The notes under the pieces were generated by a model. The model had not been told where the DNA came from. It saw nothing but the letters and a program-made list of their open reading frames with translations, and searched no databases. Position numbers and translations under genes: made by a program. Positions 44,703 through 53,871 of a stretch of DNA of 64,000 nt are shown here, piece after piece (position 1 is the stretch's first letter; every line of letters starts with the position of its first letter). Origin of the DNA: Bradyrhizobium sp. ISRA464 (GTDB lineage Bacteria; Pseudomonadota; Alphaproteobacteria; Rhizobiales; Xanthobacteraceae); NCBI RefSeq assembly GCF_029910095.1, contig NZ_CP094526.1:3472001-3536000 (forward strand), read 5' to 3'.

Positions 44703-46125
44703 CATTACAGTTGCATCTTCCTGAAGGTTCTGAATCTATGGGCGACCATGATTCGGGATCTGATGATTGGTGGCGCGTCGGTTGAGGATACGCTGACGCT
44801 GTGGGCTTCGTCGTTGCGAGATGCCAAGCAACGCATCCGTCCGCTGTTTACGCAAGAGCGGGTCGCGGCCTCGGCGGGGCAATTTCTCGACGGACTGTTG
44901 GGCAACGAGCCGCGCAAGACGGGTTGGATGCGGGCGGAAGCGGCTGGCGATCCAGGCCCGTGGCGCCAGCAGGCGATTCTGGGTCGGGGGCAGTGGGATG
45001 CCGACGCGCTGCGCGATATTGTACGTGAGTACGCGCTGGAAACGCTGGGTGACGAGGACGCGGTTCTGGTCATCGATGAGACCGGCTTTTTGAAACAGGG
45101 CAAGGCCTCGTGTGGGGTCGCGCGCCAGTACACTGGCTCGGCGGGCAAGATCACCAATTGCCAGATCGGAGTGTTTGCCTCCTATGTGTCGCGGCATGGC
45201 CATGCCTTCATCGATCGGGCGCTCTACCTGCCAAAGGAATGGACGGACGAACCCGCTCGCCTGAAGGCCGCACATGTCCCGAGCGATGTGAGCTTTGCGA
45301 CGAAGCCCCGGATCGCGCATCAAATGATCGCTCGCGCGATCGCCGCAAAGGTGCCGTTCTCGTTCGTAGCAGCGGACAGCGTGTATGGCACGGGAGCGAT
45401 CGAAACCCTGCTGCGCAAGGCGGGCAAAGGCTATGTTCTGGGGGTTGCTTCCAATCACGTGTTCTATTCCTGGGGCAAGCAGCAGCCTGTCGCCGGCACT
45501 GCCTCTACGATCGCGCAGAGCCTTCCCAAGAAGGCCTGGCGCCGCCTGCCGTCCGGCGAAGGAACCAAAGGTCCGCGCTGGCACGACTGGGCCTATCTTG
45601 AGCTGGCCGATCTCGACGCCGGCGAATACAACGACGACCTTGCCGGGGAATGGACCCGAGGTCTTCTGATCCGCCGCAATATTGCCGACAACAGCTTAGC
45701 CTTCTTCTCCACATGGTGCCCCAAGGGCACGTCCATGCAGAAGCTGGTATCCGTGGAAGGCCATCGCTGGGCCATCGAAGACAGCTTCGAAACCGCCAAG
45801 AACGAGCTCGGTCTTGATCACAACGAAACCCGCTCCTGGCATGGCTGGCATCGCCATGTCTCACTGGTCATGCTTGCCTTCGCCACGATGGCCGTCATCC
45901 GTCATCGGGCCAACACCGGAGCATTGCTTAAAAAAACGCGACCGCGGCCCCGACCGAAGCATCGTTCTTGATCCGCTGGTCGATCCCGGAAATCCGCCGC
46001 ATCGCCATGAAGCTCGCCCAGCGGCGCATCCCGCATGCCCACATCCTCGCATGGTCATCCTGGCGCAGGGCTCATCAAGCCAACGCGCGCAAAGCGCATC
46101 TCAAGCAAAAATTACAACTGTAATG
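44703..46125 (+). mobile_element. IS701-family insertion sequence, copy 2 (inverted)
   Basis: The 1423-bp element mirrors copy 1. It starts CATTACAGTTGC at 44703 and ends CAACTGTAATG at 46125, with CTAG on each side. Every compared stretch is identical to copy 1 in reverse orientation. Confidence 0.92.
44748..45971 (+). CDS. IS701 family transposase, copy 2
   Basis: This 407-residue protein is identical to the copy at 42580-43803, with the same DDE motifs (VLVIDETGF, VAADSVYG, EDSFETAKNE). The identity indicates recent duplication or gene conversion. The frame is complete. Confidence 0.96.
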   Translation: MIRDLMIGGASVEDTLTLWASSLRDAKQRIRPLFTQERVAASAGQFLDGLLGNEPRKTGWMRAEAAGDPGPWRQQAILGRGQWDADALRDIVREYALETLGDEDAVLVIDETGFLKQGKASCGVARQYTGSAGKITNCQIGVFASYVSRHGHAFIDRALYLPKEWTDEPARLKAAHVPSDVSFATKPRIAHQMIARAIAAKVPFSFVAADSVYGTGAIETLLRKAGKGYVLGVASNHVFYSWGKQQPVAGTASTIAQSLPKKAWRRLPSGEGTKGPRWHDWAYLELADLDAGEYNDDLAGEWTRGLLIRRNIADNSLAFFSTWCPKGTSMQKLVSVEGHRWAIEDSFETAKNELGLDHNETRSWHGWHRHVSLVMLAFATMAVIRHRANTGALLKKTRPRPRPKHRS

Positions 46126-46282
46126 CTAGAGCGCCGTCAGGCGAGGTGCGTGCGGTTCGCGAAGGCAACGCGCCGCAACAACATCGAGAGCTTCGATTCT
46201 CGCTCAGTCAGAACCGAAGCTCTGGCGCGCAGAAGCGCGCGTGCCTATCTCTGCGCGGCCAACCAGGCTCAGGGAGAAAACG

Positions 46283-47095
46283 ATGCTGACAACTGCTGAC
46301 AAACGCGCCGCCTTCAAGAAGTTGCATGAGAGCGGATGCTTCATCATTCCGAACCCGTTCGATGTCGGCAGCGCCAAGGCATTGCAGCATCTCGGCTTCA
46401 AGGCGCTGGCCTCGACCAGCGCCGGCTTTGCCTGGACCATCGGCAAGGCCGACAACCGCGTCACCGTCGATGACGTCTGCAACCATCTGACCGCGGTGTG
46501 CGCGGCCGTCGATATTCCCGTCAATGCGGACTATGAGGGCGGCTTTGCGGTGGAGCCCGACAAGGTCGCGGTCAACGTCGCGCGCGGCGTGAAGACCGGC
46601 GTCGCCGGGCTGTCGATCGAGGACTCCACTGGAGACGCAGCCAAGCCGCTGTTCGACTTTGAGCTCGCGGTGGAGCGCATCAAGGCGGCGCGCAAGGCGA
46701 TCGACGCCGACAACAGCGGGGTCCTGCTCACCGGGCGCTGCGAAGCGTTTCTGTGGGGCCAGCCGGACCTCAAGCTGGTGATCGAGCGGTTGCAGGCCTA
46801 TTCGGCCGCCGGGGCCGACGTTCTCTATGCGCCGGGCATCAAGACCAAGGACGAGATTTCGGCCGTCGTGAAAGCGGTGGCGCCGAAGCCGGTCAATCTC
46901 CTGATTGGCGCACCGGGCCTGTCGCTGCAGGAAGCCGGCGATCTCGGTGTGCGCCGGATCAGCGTCGGAGGCTCGCTGGCGCGGATGGCCTGGGCCGGCG
47001 TGATGAAGGCAGCGAAGGAGATGGCCGAGAAGGGCACCTTCACCGAGTTCGCCAACGGCTATCCCGGCGGCGAGCTGAACAAGATGTTCAAGTAA
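46283..47095 (+). CDS. Isocitrate lyase/PEP mutase family protein
   Basis: The ATG at 46283 follows AGGGAG and gives 270 residues (MLTTADKRAAFKKLHESGCF). NPFDVGSAKALQHLGFKALA, NADYEGGFA and GVAGLSIEDSTG are typical of the methylisocitrate-lyase-like PEP-mutase branch. The active-site Cys loop of lyases reads GRCEAF here. It probably cleaves or rearranges a 2-oxoacid; the exact substrate is unknown. The gene begins 157 bases past the IS block. Confidence 0.92.
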   Translation: MLTTADKRAAFKKLHESGCFIIPNPFDVGSAKALQHLGFKALASTSAGFAWTIGKADNRVTVDDVCNHLTAVCAAVDIPVNADYEGGFAVEPDKVAVNVARGVKTGVAGLSIEDSTGDAAKPLFDFELAVERIKAARKAIDADNSGVLLTGRCEAFLWGQPDLKLVIERLQAYSAAGADVLYAPGIKTKDEISAVVKAVAPKPVNLLIGAPGLSLQEAGDLGVRRISVGGSLARMAWAGVMKAAKEMAEKGTFTEFANGYPGGELNKMFK

Positions 47096-47110
47096 TCAAG
47101 CGCAAAAAAG

Positions 47111-47133
47111 CAGCGGGCCGATGGGGCCCGCTG
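47111..47133 (-). terminator. Intrinsic terminator of the 47161 gene
   Basis: CAGCGGGCC (47111-47119) pairs with GGCCCGCTG (47125-47133). On the minus strand it is followed by CTTTTTTG, so it terminates the minus-strand gene at 47161. It can also stop transcription from the convergent gene. Confidence 0.8.
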
Positions 47134-47160
47134 CCGGGAGTTTATTCGACGCGTCGGTCG

Positions 47161-47604
47161 TTATTTCGCATTGCTGGCCGGCGGCGCAGCGGGCTTGTTC
47201 GCGTCGGACTTGTTCATGTCAGCCGGATTCGCGCCCGACGGCGGCGTTGCAGGCTGCGCCGGCGCCGCACCCGTGGTCGTGCCGGGCTGGGTGTTCGGCT
47301 TCGGCGTCACGTCACGCATGCCCGGAGGCGCCGCGGCCGGGTTGGCCGGGTTCTGTTGCGCGGTCTGCGCGGGCGGTGTCGTGCCTGCCTGGTTCACCGA
47401 TGTGTTGTTCAGTCCATAGAACAGCGCGCCCAGCACCACGGCGACCGCGACTGCGAACATGGCGACCTTGGTGCCGCTCACCGGACCTTCTCCGAGTTCC
47501 GGATCCGGCTGCAGTTCGTTATCCAAACTGTTGAAACGCGCCTGACGGTGGAATTCCTCATCGGTCAGGTTGGCGTGACGCGGATCGTTGGGATCGTAGG
47601 TCAT
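47161..47604 (-). CDS. Single-pass membrane protein with Pro/Ala-rich periplasmic tail
   Basis: ATG 47604 follows GGAGGA and gives 147 residues (MTYDPNDPRHANLTDEEFHR). One membrane helix is at about residues 45-67 (KVAMFAVAVAVVLGALFYGL). The rest is a low-complexity Pro/Ala/Gln/Asn tail. The N terminus is probably cytoplasmic. I do not recognise a function. It is divergent from the TRIC-type channel. Confidence 0.8.
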   Translation of the reverse strand: MTYDPNDPRHANLTDEEFHRQARFNSLDNELQPDPELGEGPVSGTKVAMFAVAVAVVLGALFYGLNNTSVNQAGTTPPAQTAQQNPANPAAAPPGMRDVTPKPNTQPGTTTGAAPAQPATPPSGANPADMNKSDANKPAAPPASNAK

Positions 47605-47750
47605 TAATTGTTCCTCCGTTAGCACCCCAAAACTAAACGCAGGGGACAATGGCTGGCGCCTGAGGATGTTCCGCGTCAATGTTGCAACCTGCTCATGACG
47701 GAACCGCCGATTCCCGGTTCCTGACGCCTGTTTCATGAGGTTTTTTCGCG

Positions 47751-48392
47751 ATGTGGACCTTGCCGCCCACCGACTCGGTGCTTCACGTGCTCTCGTTTAT
47801 CGCGGTCGCGGCGCAGTCGATGACGGCGGCGCTCGCCGCCGGCAAGCGCAGCATGGATTGGGCCGGCGTCTGCATGCTCGGGGCCATCACGGCGCTTGGC
47901 GGCGGCACCATCCGCGACGTGCTGCTCGGCCATTACCCGCTGCTCTGGGTCGCGCACCCGATCTACCTTGCGATCGCGGCGGTTGCGGCCTTCGCCACCA
48001 TCCTGCTGGCGCGGCTGGTGCATCGGCTCAACCTCGCATTCCTCGTGCTCGATGCGATCGGGCTCGTGGTGTTCACGATGGCCGGCTGCGATGTGGCGTG
48101 GCAGGTCGACGCCTCGCTGCCGATCGTGATCGTCGCCGGTATGATCACGGGCTGCGCCGGCGGCGTGCTGCGCGACATCCTCTGCAACGAGGTGCCGCTG
48201 TTGTTTCGCAGCGAGCTCTACGCCAGCGTTTCCGTCGTCACCGGCCTGTTCTACGCGACCGCGTTCGGCCTGGAGCTCAACGACCAGCTCTGGACCCTGC
48301 TGACATTCGCGCTTGGCTTGACGCTGCGTCTGCTCGCGATCCGCTACAAATGGGAGATGCCGAAATTCGTGTTCAATGGCGAGGAGCGGTGA
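47751..48392 (+). CDS. TRIC/YadS (UPF0126) family membrane channel
   Basis: This 213-residue protein has about seven helices in two repeated halves. GAITALGGGTIRDVLLGHYP and GMITGCAGGVLRDILCNEVP are the matched repeat motifs of trimeric intracellular cation channels (GGGxxRD). It sits in the inner membrane and probably conducts monovalent cations. Confidence 0.93.
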   Translation: MWTLPPTDSVLHVLSFIAVAAQSMTAALAAGKRSMDWAGVCMLGAITALGGGTIRDVLLGHYPLLWVAHPIYLAIAAVAAFATILLARLVHRLNLAFLVLDAIGLVVFTMAGCDVAWQVDASLPIVIVAGMITGCAGGVLRDILCNEVPLLFRSELYASVSVVTGLFYATAFGLELNDQLWTLLTFALGLTLRLLAIRYKWEMPKFVFNGEER

Positions 48393-48396
48393 CGAA

Positions 48397-49623
48397 TTAT
48401 TTCGCCTGCCGCGCCTTCGCGACCTCGTCCGCCGTCACTGCCGGCGCAGCATTGCCCCAGGAATTGCGGATATAGGTCGCGACGTCGGCGATCTGCTGGT
48501 CCGTCAGCTTGGGATAGGACGGCATTGAGCCTGCGTTCGGCGCCCGCGGCGTGGTCACGGTCTGCGCGCCATCGAGGATGATGCGCAGCGTGCTCGCAGG
48601 ATTGGCCGACTGCAGATTGGCGTTGCCGGGGAGCGGCGGGTAGATCCGCGGCGAGCCCGAACCATCGAGTTCGTGGCAGGAGACGCAGGCGCCGCGGTAG
48701 ATTTGCTCGCCGTCGCTCATTTGCGCCGGCGAGGGCGGGGGGACCTCGGGCTCCGGCGCGCCGGCAGGCAGGCTCTTGAGGTAGACCGCGATCGCGCGCA
48801 CGTCGGCGTCGCTCATCTTCGAGGTCGAATTGACGACCACCTCCGACATCGGCGGACCGGCGTGGCTATGCCCGTTGCGGCCGCTCTGCAGATATTCGAC
48901 GATGTCGTCGACGCTCCAGGACTTCAGCCCGCTGCGATCGGCCTCATCGAGCCTTGGCGCGAACATGCCCTGGACCATGCTGCCGCCGAACGCCTGGTCG
49001 TGCCGGTCGGCGCCGAAGACGTTCTTCGGCGTGTGGCAGGCGCCGCAATGGGCGAGGCCCTCGACAAGATAGCGCCCGCGATTCCATTCGGGGCTCTTGC
49101 CCTGATCCGGCTGGATGATGCCGGGCGTAAAGAAGAGGTAATCCCAGGCCCGCATCAACACGCGGTAGTTCAGCGGCCAGCGCAGCTCCGGCGGCGGCGC
49201 CTTGTTGGCGACAGGCGCAAGCGTCGCGAGATAGGCGCGGATCGCCAGAATGTCGTCGCGGATCAGCCTGGTGAAATAGGGGTAGGGGAAGGCGGGATAG
49301 TAGTGCGTGCCGTCGGGCGAGGCGCCGGTGCGCAGCGCGCGCAGGAAGTTGTCGTCGCTCCAGCCCCCGATGCCGGTATCGCGGTCGGGCGTCAGGTTCG
49401 GCGAGAACACGGCGCCGAAGGGCGTGTCGATCCGCTTGCCGCCGGCAAAGGGCTTTGCCGGGTCGGCGGTATGGCAGCTCGCGCAATCGCCGGCGATCGT
49501 CAGCGCCTTGCCGTGGGCAACCATGTCGTCGGATGGCTCGGCCGCACATTCGCGCGCCGCGAACGCACTGCACAACAGCAGAGCTGCCAGAATCGCACCC
49601 GTCGTTCGACGTCGCTGCCCCAT
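48397..49623 (-). CDS. Triheme membrane-associated cytochrome c (dehydrogenase subunit-like)
   Basis: This 408-residue protein has a signal peptide (MGQRRRTTGAILAALLLCSA). There are three heme-binding CxxCH motifs at Cys47-His51, Cys193-His197 and Cys313-His317, the layout of the cytochrome subunit of alcohol, gluconate or sorbitol dehydrogenases. FSPNLTPDRDTGIGGWSDDN is typical of the family. It would pass electrons from a periplasmic dehydrogenase to the respiratory chain. No dehydrogenase gene is next to it. It is convergent with the TRIC gene, with 4 bases between stops. Confidence 0.93.
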   Translation of the reverse strand: MGQRRRTTGAILAALLLCSAFAARECAAEPSDDMVAHGKALTIAGDCASCHTADPAKPFAGGKRIDTPFGAVFSPNLTPDRDTGIGGWSDDNFLRALRTGASPDGTHYYPAFPYPYFTRLIRDDILAIRAYLATLAPVANKAPPPELRWPLNYRVLMRAWDYLFFTPGIIQPDQGKSPEWNRGRYLVEGLAHCGACHTPKNVFGADRHDQAFGGSMVQGMFAPRLDEADRSGLKSWSVDDIVEYLQSGRNGHSHAGPPMSEVVVNSTSKMSDADVRAIAVYLKSLPAGAPEPEVPPPSPAQMSDGEQIYRGACVSCHELDGSGSPRIYPPLPGNANLQSANPASTLRIILDGAQTVTTPRAPNAGSMPSYPKLTDQQIADVATYIRNSWGNAAPAVTADEVAKARQAK

Positions 49624-49857
49624 TCTTGCACCGTGCGGCCCACAAGCCGCGTTACGCCATTTCGCCGCAGGCCCGCCTTGCGACAGAAACCGAAACGACG
49701 CTCGGATATTCCCGGCACGATATTGCGATTTTTGAATGCCGGGCTTCCTTGCTCAGAATTGTGCTGCGCGCTGCGAAAAATCCGACATAGACTGGTTCTA
49801 ACCAGCTCGGATGACTAGCTAAAAACCGGTCGTCGCGACCAACGAAAAGAGGGCTAA

Positions 49858-52800
49858 ATGGGAATCAACCAAGGGCCTATCAGTCTCGACCAGAAATACA
49901 CCCAAGACACCGGCCACGTCTTCCTGACCGGCATCCAGGCGCTGGTCCGCCTGCCCATGGCGCAGATCAGGCGCGATCGCGCGGCCGGTCTCAACACCGC
50001 AGGGTTCATCTCCGGCTATCGCGGGTCTCCCCTCGGCGGCTACGACCAGCAGTTGTTCGCCGCCCGCAAGCATCTCGAGCAGTACAACATCAAGTTCCAG
50101 CCCGGCGTGAACGAGGACTTAGCTGCCACCGCGATCTGGGGCTCGCAGCAGCTCGGGCTGTCGCCCGGCGCCAAGTATGATGGAGCCGTCGGCATCTGGT
50201 ACGGCAAGGGCCCCGGCGTCGACCGCTGCGGCGACGTGTTCCGCCACGGGAATGCCGCAGGCTCGGCCAAGCATGGTGGGGTGCTCTGCCTCGCCGGCGA
50301 CGACCACGGCGCAAAGTCCTCCACCGTCCCGCATCAGTCCGACCACGCCTTCATCTCCGCGCTGATGCCCTACCTCTACCCCTCCAGCATCCATGAAATG
50401 ATCGAGATGGGCCTGCTGGGTATCGCGATGTCGCGGTACTCCGGCTGCTGGGTCGGCATGAAGGTGATTACCGAGACGGTCGAGACCACGGCCGAGATCG
50501 ACCTCACCGACGAGATGACGCCGTTCGTGATCCCGACCGATTTCGAGCTGCCGCCGGGCGGGTTGAACATCCGCTGGCCGGACGACCGCTTCGAGCAGGA
50601 CCGCCGGCTGCAGGACTACAAGGGCTTCGCCGCGATCGCCTTTGCCCGCGCCAACAAGGTCAACCGCGTCACCATGGATTCGCCGAACGCGCGCTACGGC
50701 ATCATGGCCTCGGGCAAGAGCTACGAGGACATCCGCCAGGCGCTGCGCGAGCTCGGCATCACGCCTGAGATCGCCGCCAAGATCGGCATCCGCCTCTACA
50801 AGATCGGCATGCCCTGGCCGCTGGAACCGGAAGGCGTGCGCAACTTCGCGGTCGGTCTCGAGGAGATCTTCATCGTCGAGGAACGCCGCGAGATCGTCGA
50901 GAACCAGGTCAAGCAGGAGCTCTTCAACTGGCGCGACGACGTCCGCCCGCGCATCGTCGGCAAGATGGACGATCACGACAAGCGCTTTCTCACCTTTGCC
51001 GCCGAGCTCAGCGTTGCCTCATTGGCGAGCTCGCTGACCGAGCGACTTCTTCGACTTAATCTCAATCCTGAAATCGCAGAGATGCTGCGCGCCAAGGCCG
51101 ACTGGTTCAACGGCCGCCAGTCGACGCAGATGCAGGCGACAGCCCCTGTCACCCGTGTGCCGTACTTCTGCTCGGGCTGCCCGCACAACACCTCGACCAA
51201 GGTGCCCGAGGGCAGCCGCGCGCTCGCCGGCATCGGCTGTCACTTCATGGCGCTGTGGATGAACCGCTCCACCGAGACCTTCACCCATATGGGCGGCGAG
51301 GGCGTGCCGTGGGTCGGCATCGCGCCGTTCACCAACGAGAACCATATCTTCGCCAATCTCGGCGACGGCACCTACTTCCATTCGGGCATTCTCGCGATCC
51401 GCCAGGCGATCGCCTCGAAGGCCAACATCACCTACAAGATCCTCTACAACGACGCCGTCGCAATGACCGGCGGTCAGCGCCACGACGGCGATCTCTCGCC
51501 GCAGCAGATCACCTTCCAGCTCCACGCCGAGGGCATCCGCGAGATCTATCTGGTCTCGGAAAATCCCGACGCCTATCCCGCCGATACGATCGCGCCCGGC
51601 GTCAAGCTGTACCATCGCGACGAGCTCGAAAACGTCATGAAGATGTGCCGCGAGTACAAGGGCACGTCGGCGATCGTGTTCGTGCAGACCTGCGCGGCCG
51701 AGAAGCGCCGCCGCCGCAAGCGCGGCCTGATGGAGGATCCGCCGCGCCGCGTGCTGATCAATCCGGCGGTCTGCGAAGGCTGCGGCGACTGCTCGGTGCA
51801 GTCGAACTGCATCTCGGTCGAGCCGCTGGAGACCGAGCTCGGCCGCAAGCGCACCATCAACCAGTCGACCTGCAACAAGGATTATTCCTGCGTGAAGGGC
51901 TTTTGCCCGTCCTTCGTCACGGTCGACGGCGGCAAGCTGAGGCGGCGCGCGCCGCCCGATCTCGGCGCGATCGGCGACCTGCCAGAGCCGGCATCGAAGC
52001 CTGCGCTGGACCGGCCCTACAACATCGCGGTCGGCGGTGTCGGCGGCACCGGCGTGCTGACGATCGGCGCGCTGCTCGGCATGGCGGCCCATATCGAGGG
52101 CAAGGCCAGCATGATCCTCGACATGTCCGGCCTCGCGCAGAAGGGCGGGGCGGTGCTGAGCCACGTTCGGCTCTCCGAACACACCGCTGACGTGACTTGC
52201 TCGCGTATCGTGACCGGCACGGCCGATCTCGTGCTTGCCGCCGACGAAGTGGTGGCGGCCTCGAAGGACACCATCACGCTCTGCGATGCGAGCCGCACCG
52301 TCGGCGTCATCAACAGCCACGTGATCCCGACCGCCGATTTCATCCTGAACCGCGACTTCAACTTCCAGACCCGCAAGGTCAACAGCGTGCTGGAGACCGA
52401 GCTACGCAAGGACTCCACCTTCTTCGACTTCACCAAGCCGGCCGAGGCGCTGCTCGGTGACAGCATCGCCACCAACATCATGATGCTGGGCTTCGCCTAT
52501 CAGCGCGGCTTGCTGCCGCTGTCGGCTGAGGCGATCGAGAAGGCGATCGAGGTCAACGGCGTCTCGATCAAGATGAACACGCAGGCGTTCGAACTGGGGC
52601 GGCTCGCCGCCGCCGATCCGGCGCGTCTGGCCGCGATGCTGAAGGATCAGGACGACGTCGTTCCGCCGAAGACACTGGACGCGATGTCGCTCGATGAGAT
52701 CATAAGCCACCGCATGGCGCTCTTGACCGACTACCAGAGCTCGCGCCTGGCGAAGCGTTACCGCAAGCTGGTCGACCAGGTCCGTGAGGCCGCGACCAAG

Positions 52801-53349
52801 GGCGGCTTTGGCGAGGCGCTGCCGCGCGCGGTCGCAATCAACTACGCCAAGCTGCTCGCCTACAAGGACGAGTACGAGGTGGCGCGTCTGTTCACCGACG
52901 GCCATTTCGAGAAGCAGTTGCGCGACCAGTTCGAAGGCGAGTTCAAGTTCAGCTTCAATCTCGCGCCGCCGATCCTCGGCGGCGGTCTCGATGCGCAGGG
53001 CCGGCCGAAGAAGCGCGCGTTCGGCGCCTGGATGATGTCCGTCTTCAAGGTGCTGGCGAAATTCCGCTTCCTGCGCGGCACGCCGCTCGACATCTTCGGC
53101 TACAACGCCGATCGCAAGCTGGAGCGCGATCTGATCACGGGCTACGAGAAGGATGTCGCAACCGTGCTCAGCCTGCTATCGCCGCTCAATCACGACATCG
53201 CGGTTGAACTGCTGTCGCTGCCCGATCGCATCAGAGGCTACGGCCCGGTGAAGGAGAAGGCGATCGCGGAGGCAAAGGTTCGCTACGCGCAACTCGCCGC
53301 CGACCTCGCCAATCCACCGCCGGCACCGCGGCAGATGGCGGCGGAGTAG
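49858..53349 (+). CDS. Indolepyruvate ferredoxin oxidoreductase family protein (fused alpha-beta)
   Basis: The 1163-residue protein fuses the TPP-dependent alpha domains with the gamma-type beta domain. GFISGYRGSPLGGYDQQLFA is the N-terminal motif. GIGCHFMALWM and ANLGDGTYFHSGILAIRQAI belong to the TPP-binding part. Cysteines from 639 (CEGCGDCSVQSNC, then CNKDYSCVKGFC) hold Fe-S clusters. GGVGGTGVLTIGALLGMAAH begins the beta domain. It oxidises aryl pyruvates to aryl-acetyl-CoA with ferredoxin. AGAGGG precedes the ATG. Its last 77 bases recur at 53790-53866. Confidence 0.93.
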   Translation: MGINQGPISLDQKYTQDTGHVFLTGIQALVRLPMAQIRRDRAAGLNTAGFISGYRGSPLGGYDQQLFAARKHLEQYNIKFQPGVNEDLAATAIWGSQQLGLSPGAKYDGAVGIWYGKGPGVDRCGDVFRHGNAAGSAKHGGVLCLAGDDHGAKSSTVPHQSDHAFISALMPYLYPSSIHEMIEMGLLGIAMSRYSGCWVGMKVITETVETTAEIDLTDEMTPFVIPTDFELPPGGLNIRWPDDRFEQDRRLQDYKGFAAIAFARANKVNRVTMDSPNARYGIMASGKSYEDIRQALRELGITPEIAAKIGIRLYKIGMPWPLEPEGVRNFAVGLEEIFIVEERREIVENQVKQELFNWRDDVRPRIVGKMDDHDKRFLTFAAELSVASLASSLTERLLRLNLNPEIAEMLRAKADWFNGRQSTQMQATAPVTRVPYFCSGCPHNTSTKVPEGSRALAGIGCHFMALWMNRSTETFTHMGGEGVPWVGIAPFTNENHIFANLGDGTYFHSGILAIRQAIASKANITYKILYNDAVAMTGGQRHDGDLSPQQITFQLHAEGIREIYLVSENPDAYPADTIAPGVKLYHRDELENVMKMCREYKGTSAIVFVQTCAAEKRRRRKRGLMEDPPRRVLINPAVCEGCGDCSVQSNCISVEPLETELGRKRTINQSTCNKDYSCVKGFCPSFVTVDGGKLRRRAPPDLGAIGDLPEPASKPALDRPYNIAVGGVGGTGVLTIGALLGMAAHIEGKASMILDMSGLAQKGGAVLSHVRLSEHTADVTCSRIVTGTADLVLAADEVVAASKDTITLCDASRTVGVINSHVIPTADFILNRDFNFQTRKVNSVLETELRKDSTFFDFTKPAEALLGDSIATNIMMLGFAYQRGLLPLSAEAIEKAIEVNGVSIKMNTQAFELGRLAAADPARLAAMLKDQDDVVPPKTLDAMSLDEIISHRMALLTDYQSSRLAKRYRKLVDQVREAATKGGFGEALPRAVAINYAKLLAYKDEYEVARLFTDGHFEKQLRDQFEGEFKFSFNLAPPILGGGLDAQGRPKKRAFGAWMMSVFKVLAKFRFLRGTPLDIFGYNADRKLERDLITGYEKDVATVLSLLSPLNHDIAVELLSLPDRIRGYGPVKEKAIAEAKVRYAQLAADLANPPPAPRQMAAE
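53273..53349 (+). repeat. 77-bp direct repeat, copy A (3' end of the oxidoreductase gene)
   Basis: It encodes KVRYAQLAADLANPPPAPRQMAAE and the stop TAG. Copy B at 53790-53866 has the same coding sequence with three silent differences and TGA. The pair flanks the 114-codon gene. Confidence 0.88.
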
Positions 53350-53438
53350 GGCAGTTCAATCGGTGAGGTGGTTTGGCGCAGCGTGGCCCGCAGCTTCGGT
53401 TGCTATGCTTGCGGACGTCACGCGTATGGGGGCGGCGG

Positions 53439-53783
53439 ATGGACTTGACCAAGAGGATCGTCACGCAGGCGCCTCTCGAAGAACTTTGGAACGATAATGG
53501 ACCGTTAGACGCGCGCCGTGGGGAACGGGCAGGCGAAACGGAAATCGTTCGGCTTCTGCAGGATGGCTCGACTTTCGTGGTTGCCGACGCAGGACTTCCT
53601 TTGCGGTGGATATCCGCAGACGATCGTTTTGCGTTCTGGAAGGACGAAGTGAAGTATCGACTGGTGGCTTTAGACGCTGATCGCTTTGACGTCTGCAACT
53701 ATCCCGGCAGCTACTGCTATGTCGCGACGATGTGGCCGTGCGCGTCGCTCGGACCGGTGATCGTTCTGGAAAAGCATCATTAG
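53439..53783 (+). CDS. Hypothetical protein inserted behind the oxidoreductase
   Basis: ATG 53439 gives 114 residues (MDLTKRIVTQAPLEELWNDN). ETEIVRLLQDGSTFVVADAG, LRWISADDRFAFWKDEVKYR and YPGSYCYVATMW followed by IVLEKHH suggest a compact alpha/beta protein. I have a vague memory of similar short proteins scattered in unrelated genomes but no function. GGCGGCGG lies upstream. The whole gene is enclosed by a 77-bp direct repeat of the neighbouring gene end, which is strong evidence of acquisition. Confidence 0.78.
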   Translation: MDLTKRIVTQAPLEELWNDNGPLDARRGERAGETEIVRLLQDGSTFVVADAGLPLRWISADDRFAFWKDEVKYRLVALDADRFDVCNYPGSYCYVATMWPCASLGPVIVLEKHH

Positions 53784-53789
53784 TTCGGC

Positions 53790-53866
53790 CAAAGGTTCGC
53801 TACGCGCAACTCGCCGCCGACCTCGCCAACCCGCCGCCGGCACCGCGGCAGATGGCGGCAGAGTGA
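53790..53866 (+). repeat. 77-bp direct repeat, copy B
   Basis: Copy of the oxidoreductase 3' end (see 53273-53349). It has no upstream part of the gene and is therefore a remnant. It marks the downstream edge of the inserted segment. Confidence 0.88.
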
Positions 53867-53871
53867 GCTGA

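Larger units (their letters stand above)
42422..46129. mobile_element. Nested insertion: IS701-IS5-IS701 with CTAG at every junction
   Basis: CTAG occurs at 42422-42425, 43849-43852, 44699-44702 and 46126-46129. These are the target duplications of three elements arranged IS701 (minus) - IS5-family - IS701 (plus). Removing everything between the outer CTAG copies rejoins the ABM gene stop with AGCGCCGTCAGG. The array can be read as a composite transposon or as two IS701 insertions into the duplications of an older IS5. Confidence 0.88.

Noticed and set aside
47605..47750. Possible EcfG (GGAAC...CGTT) promoter before the 47604 gene
   Set aside because: The spacing between the two elements is about 28 bases, too long for this promoter class.
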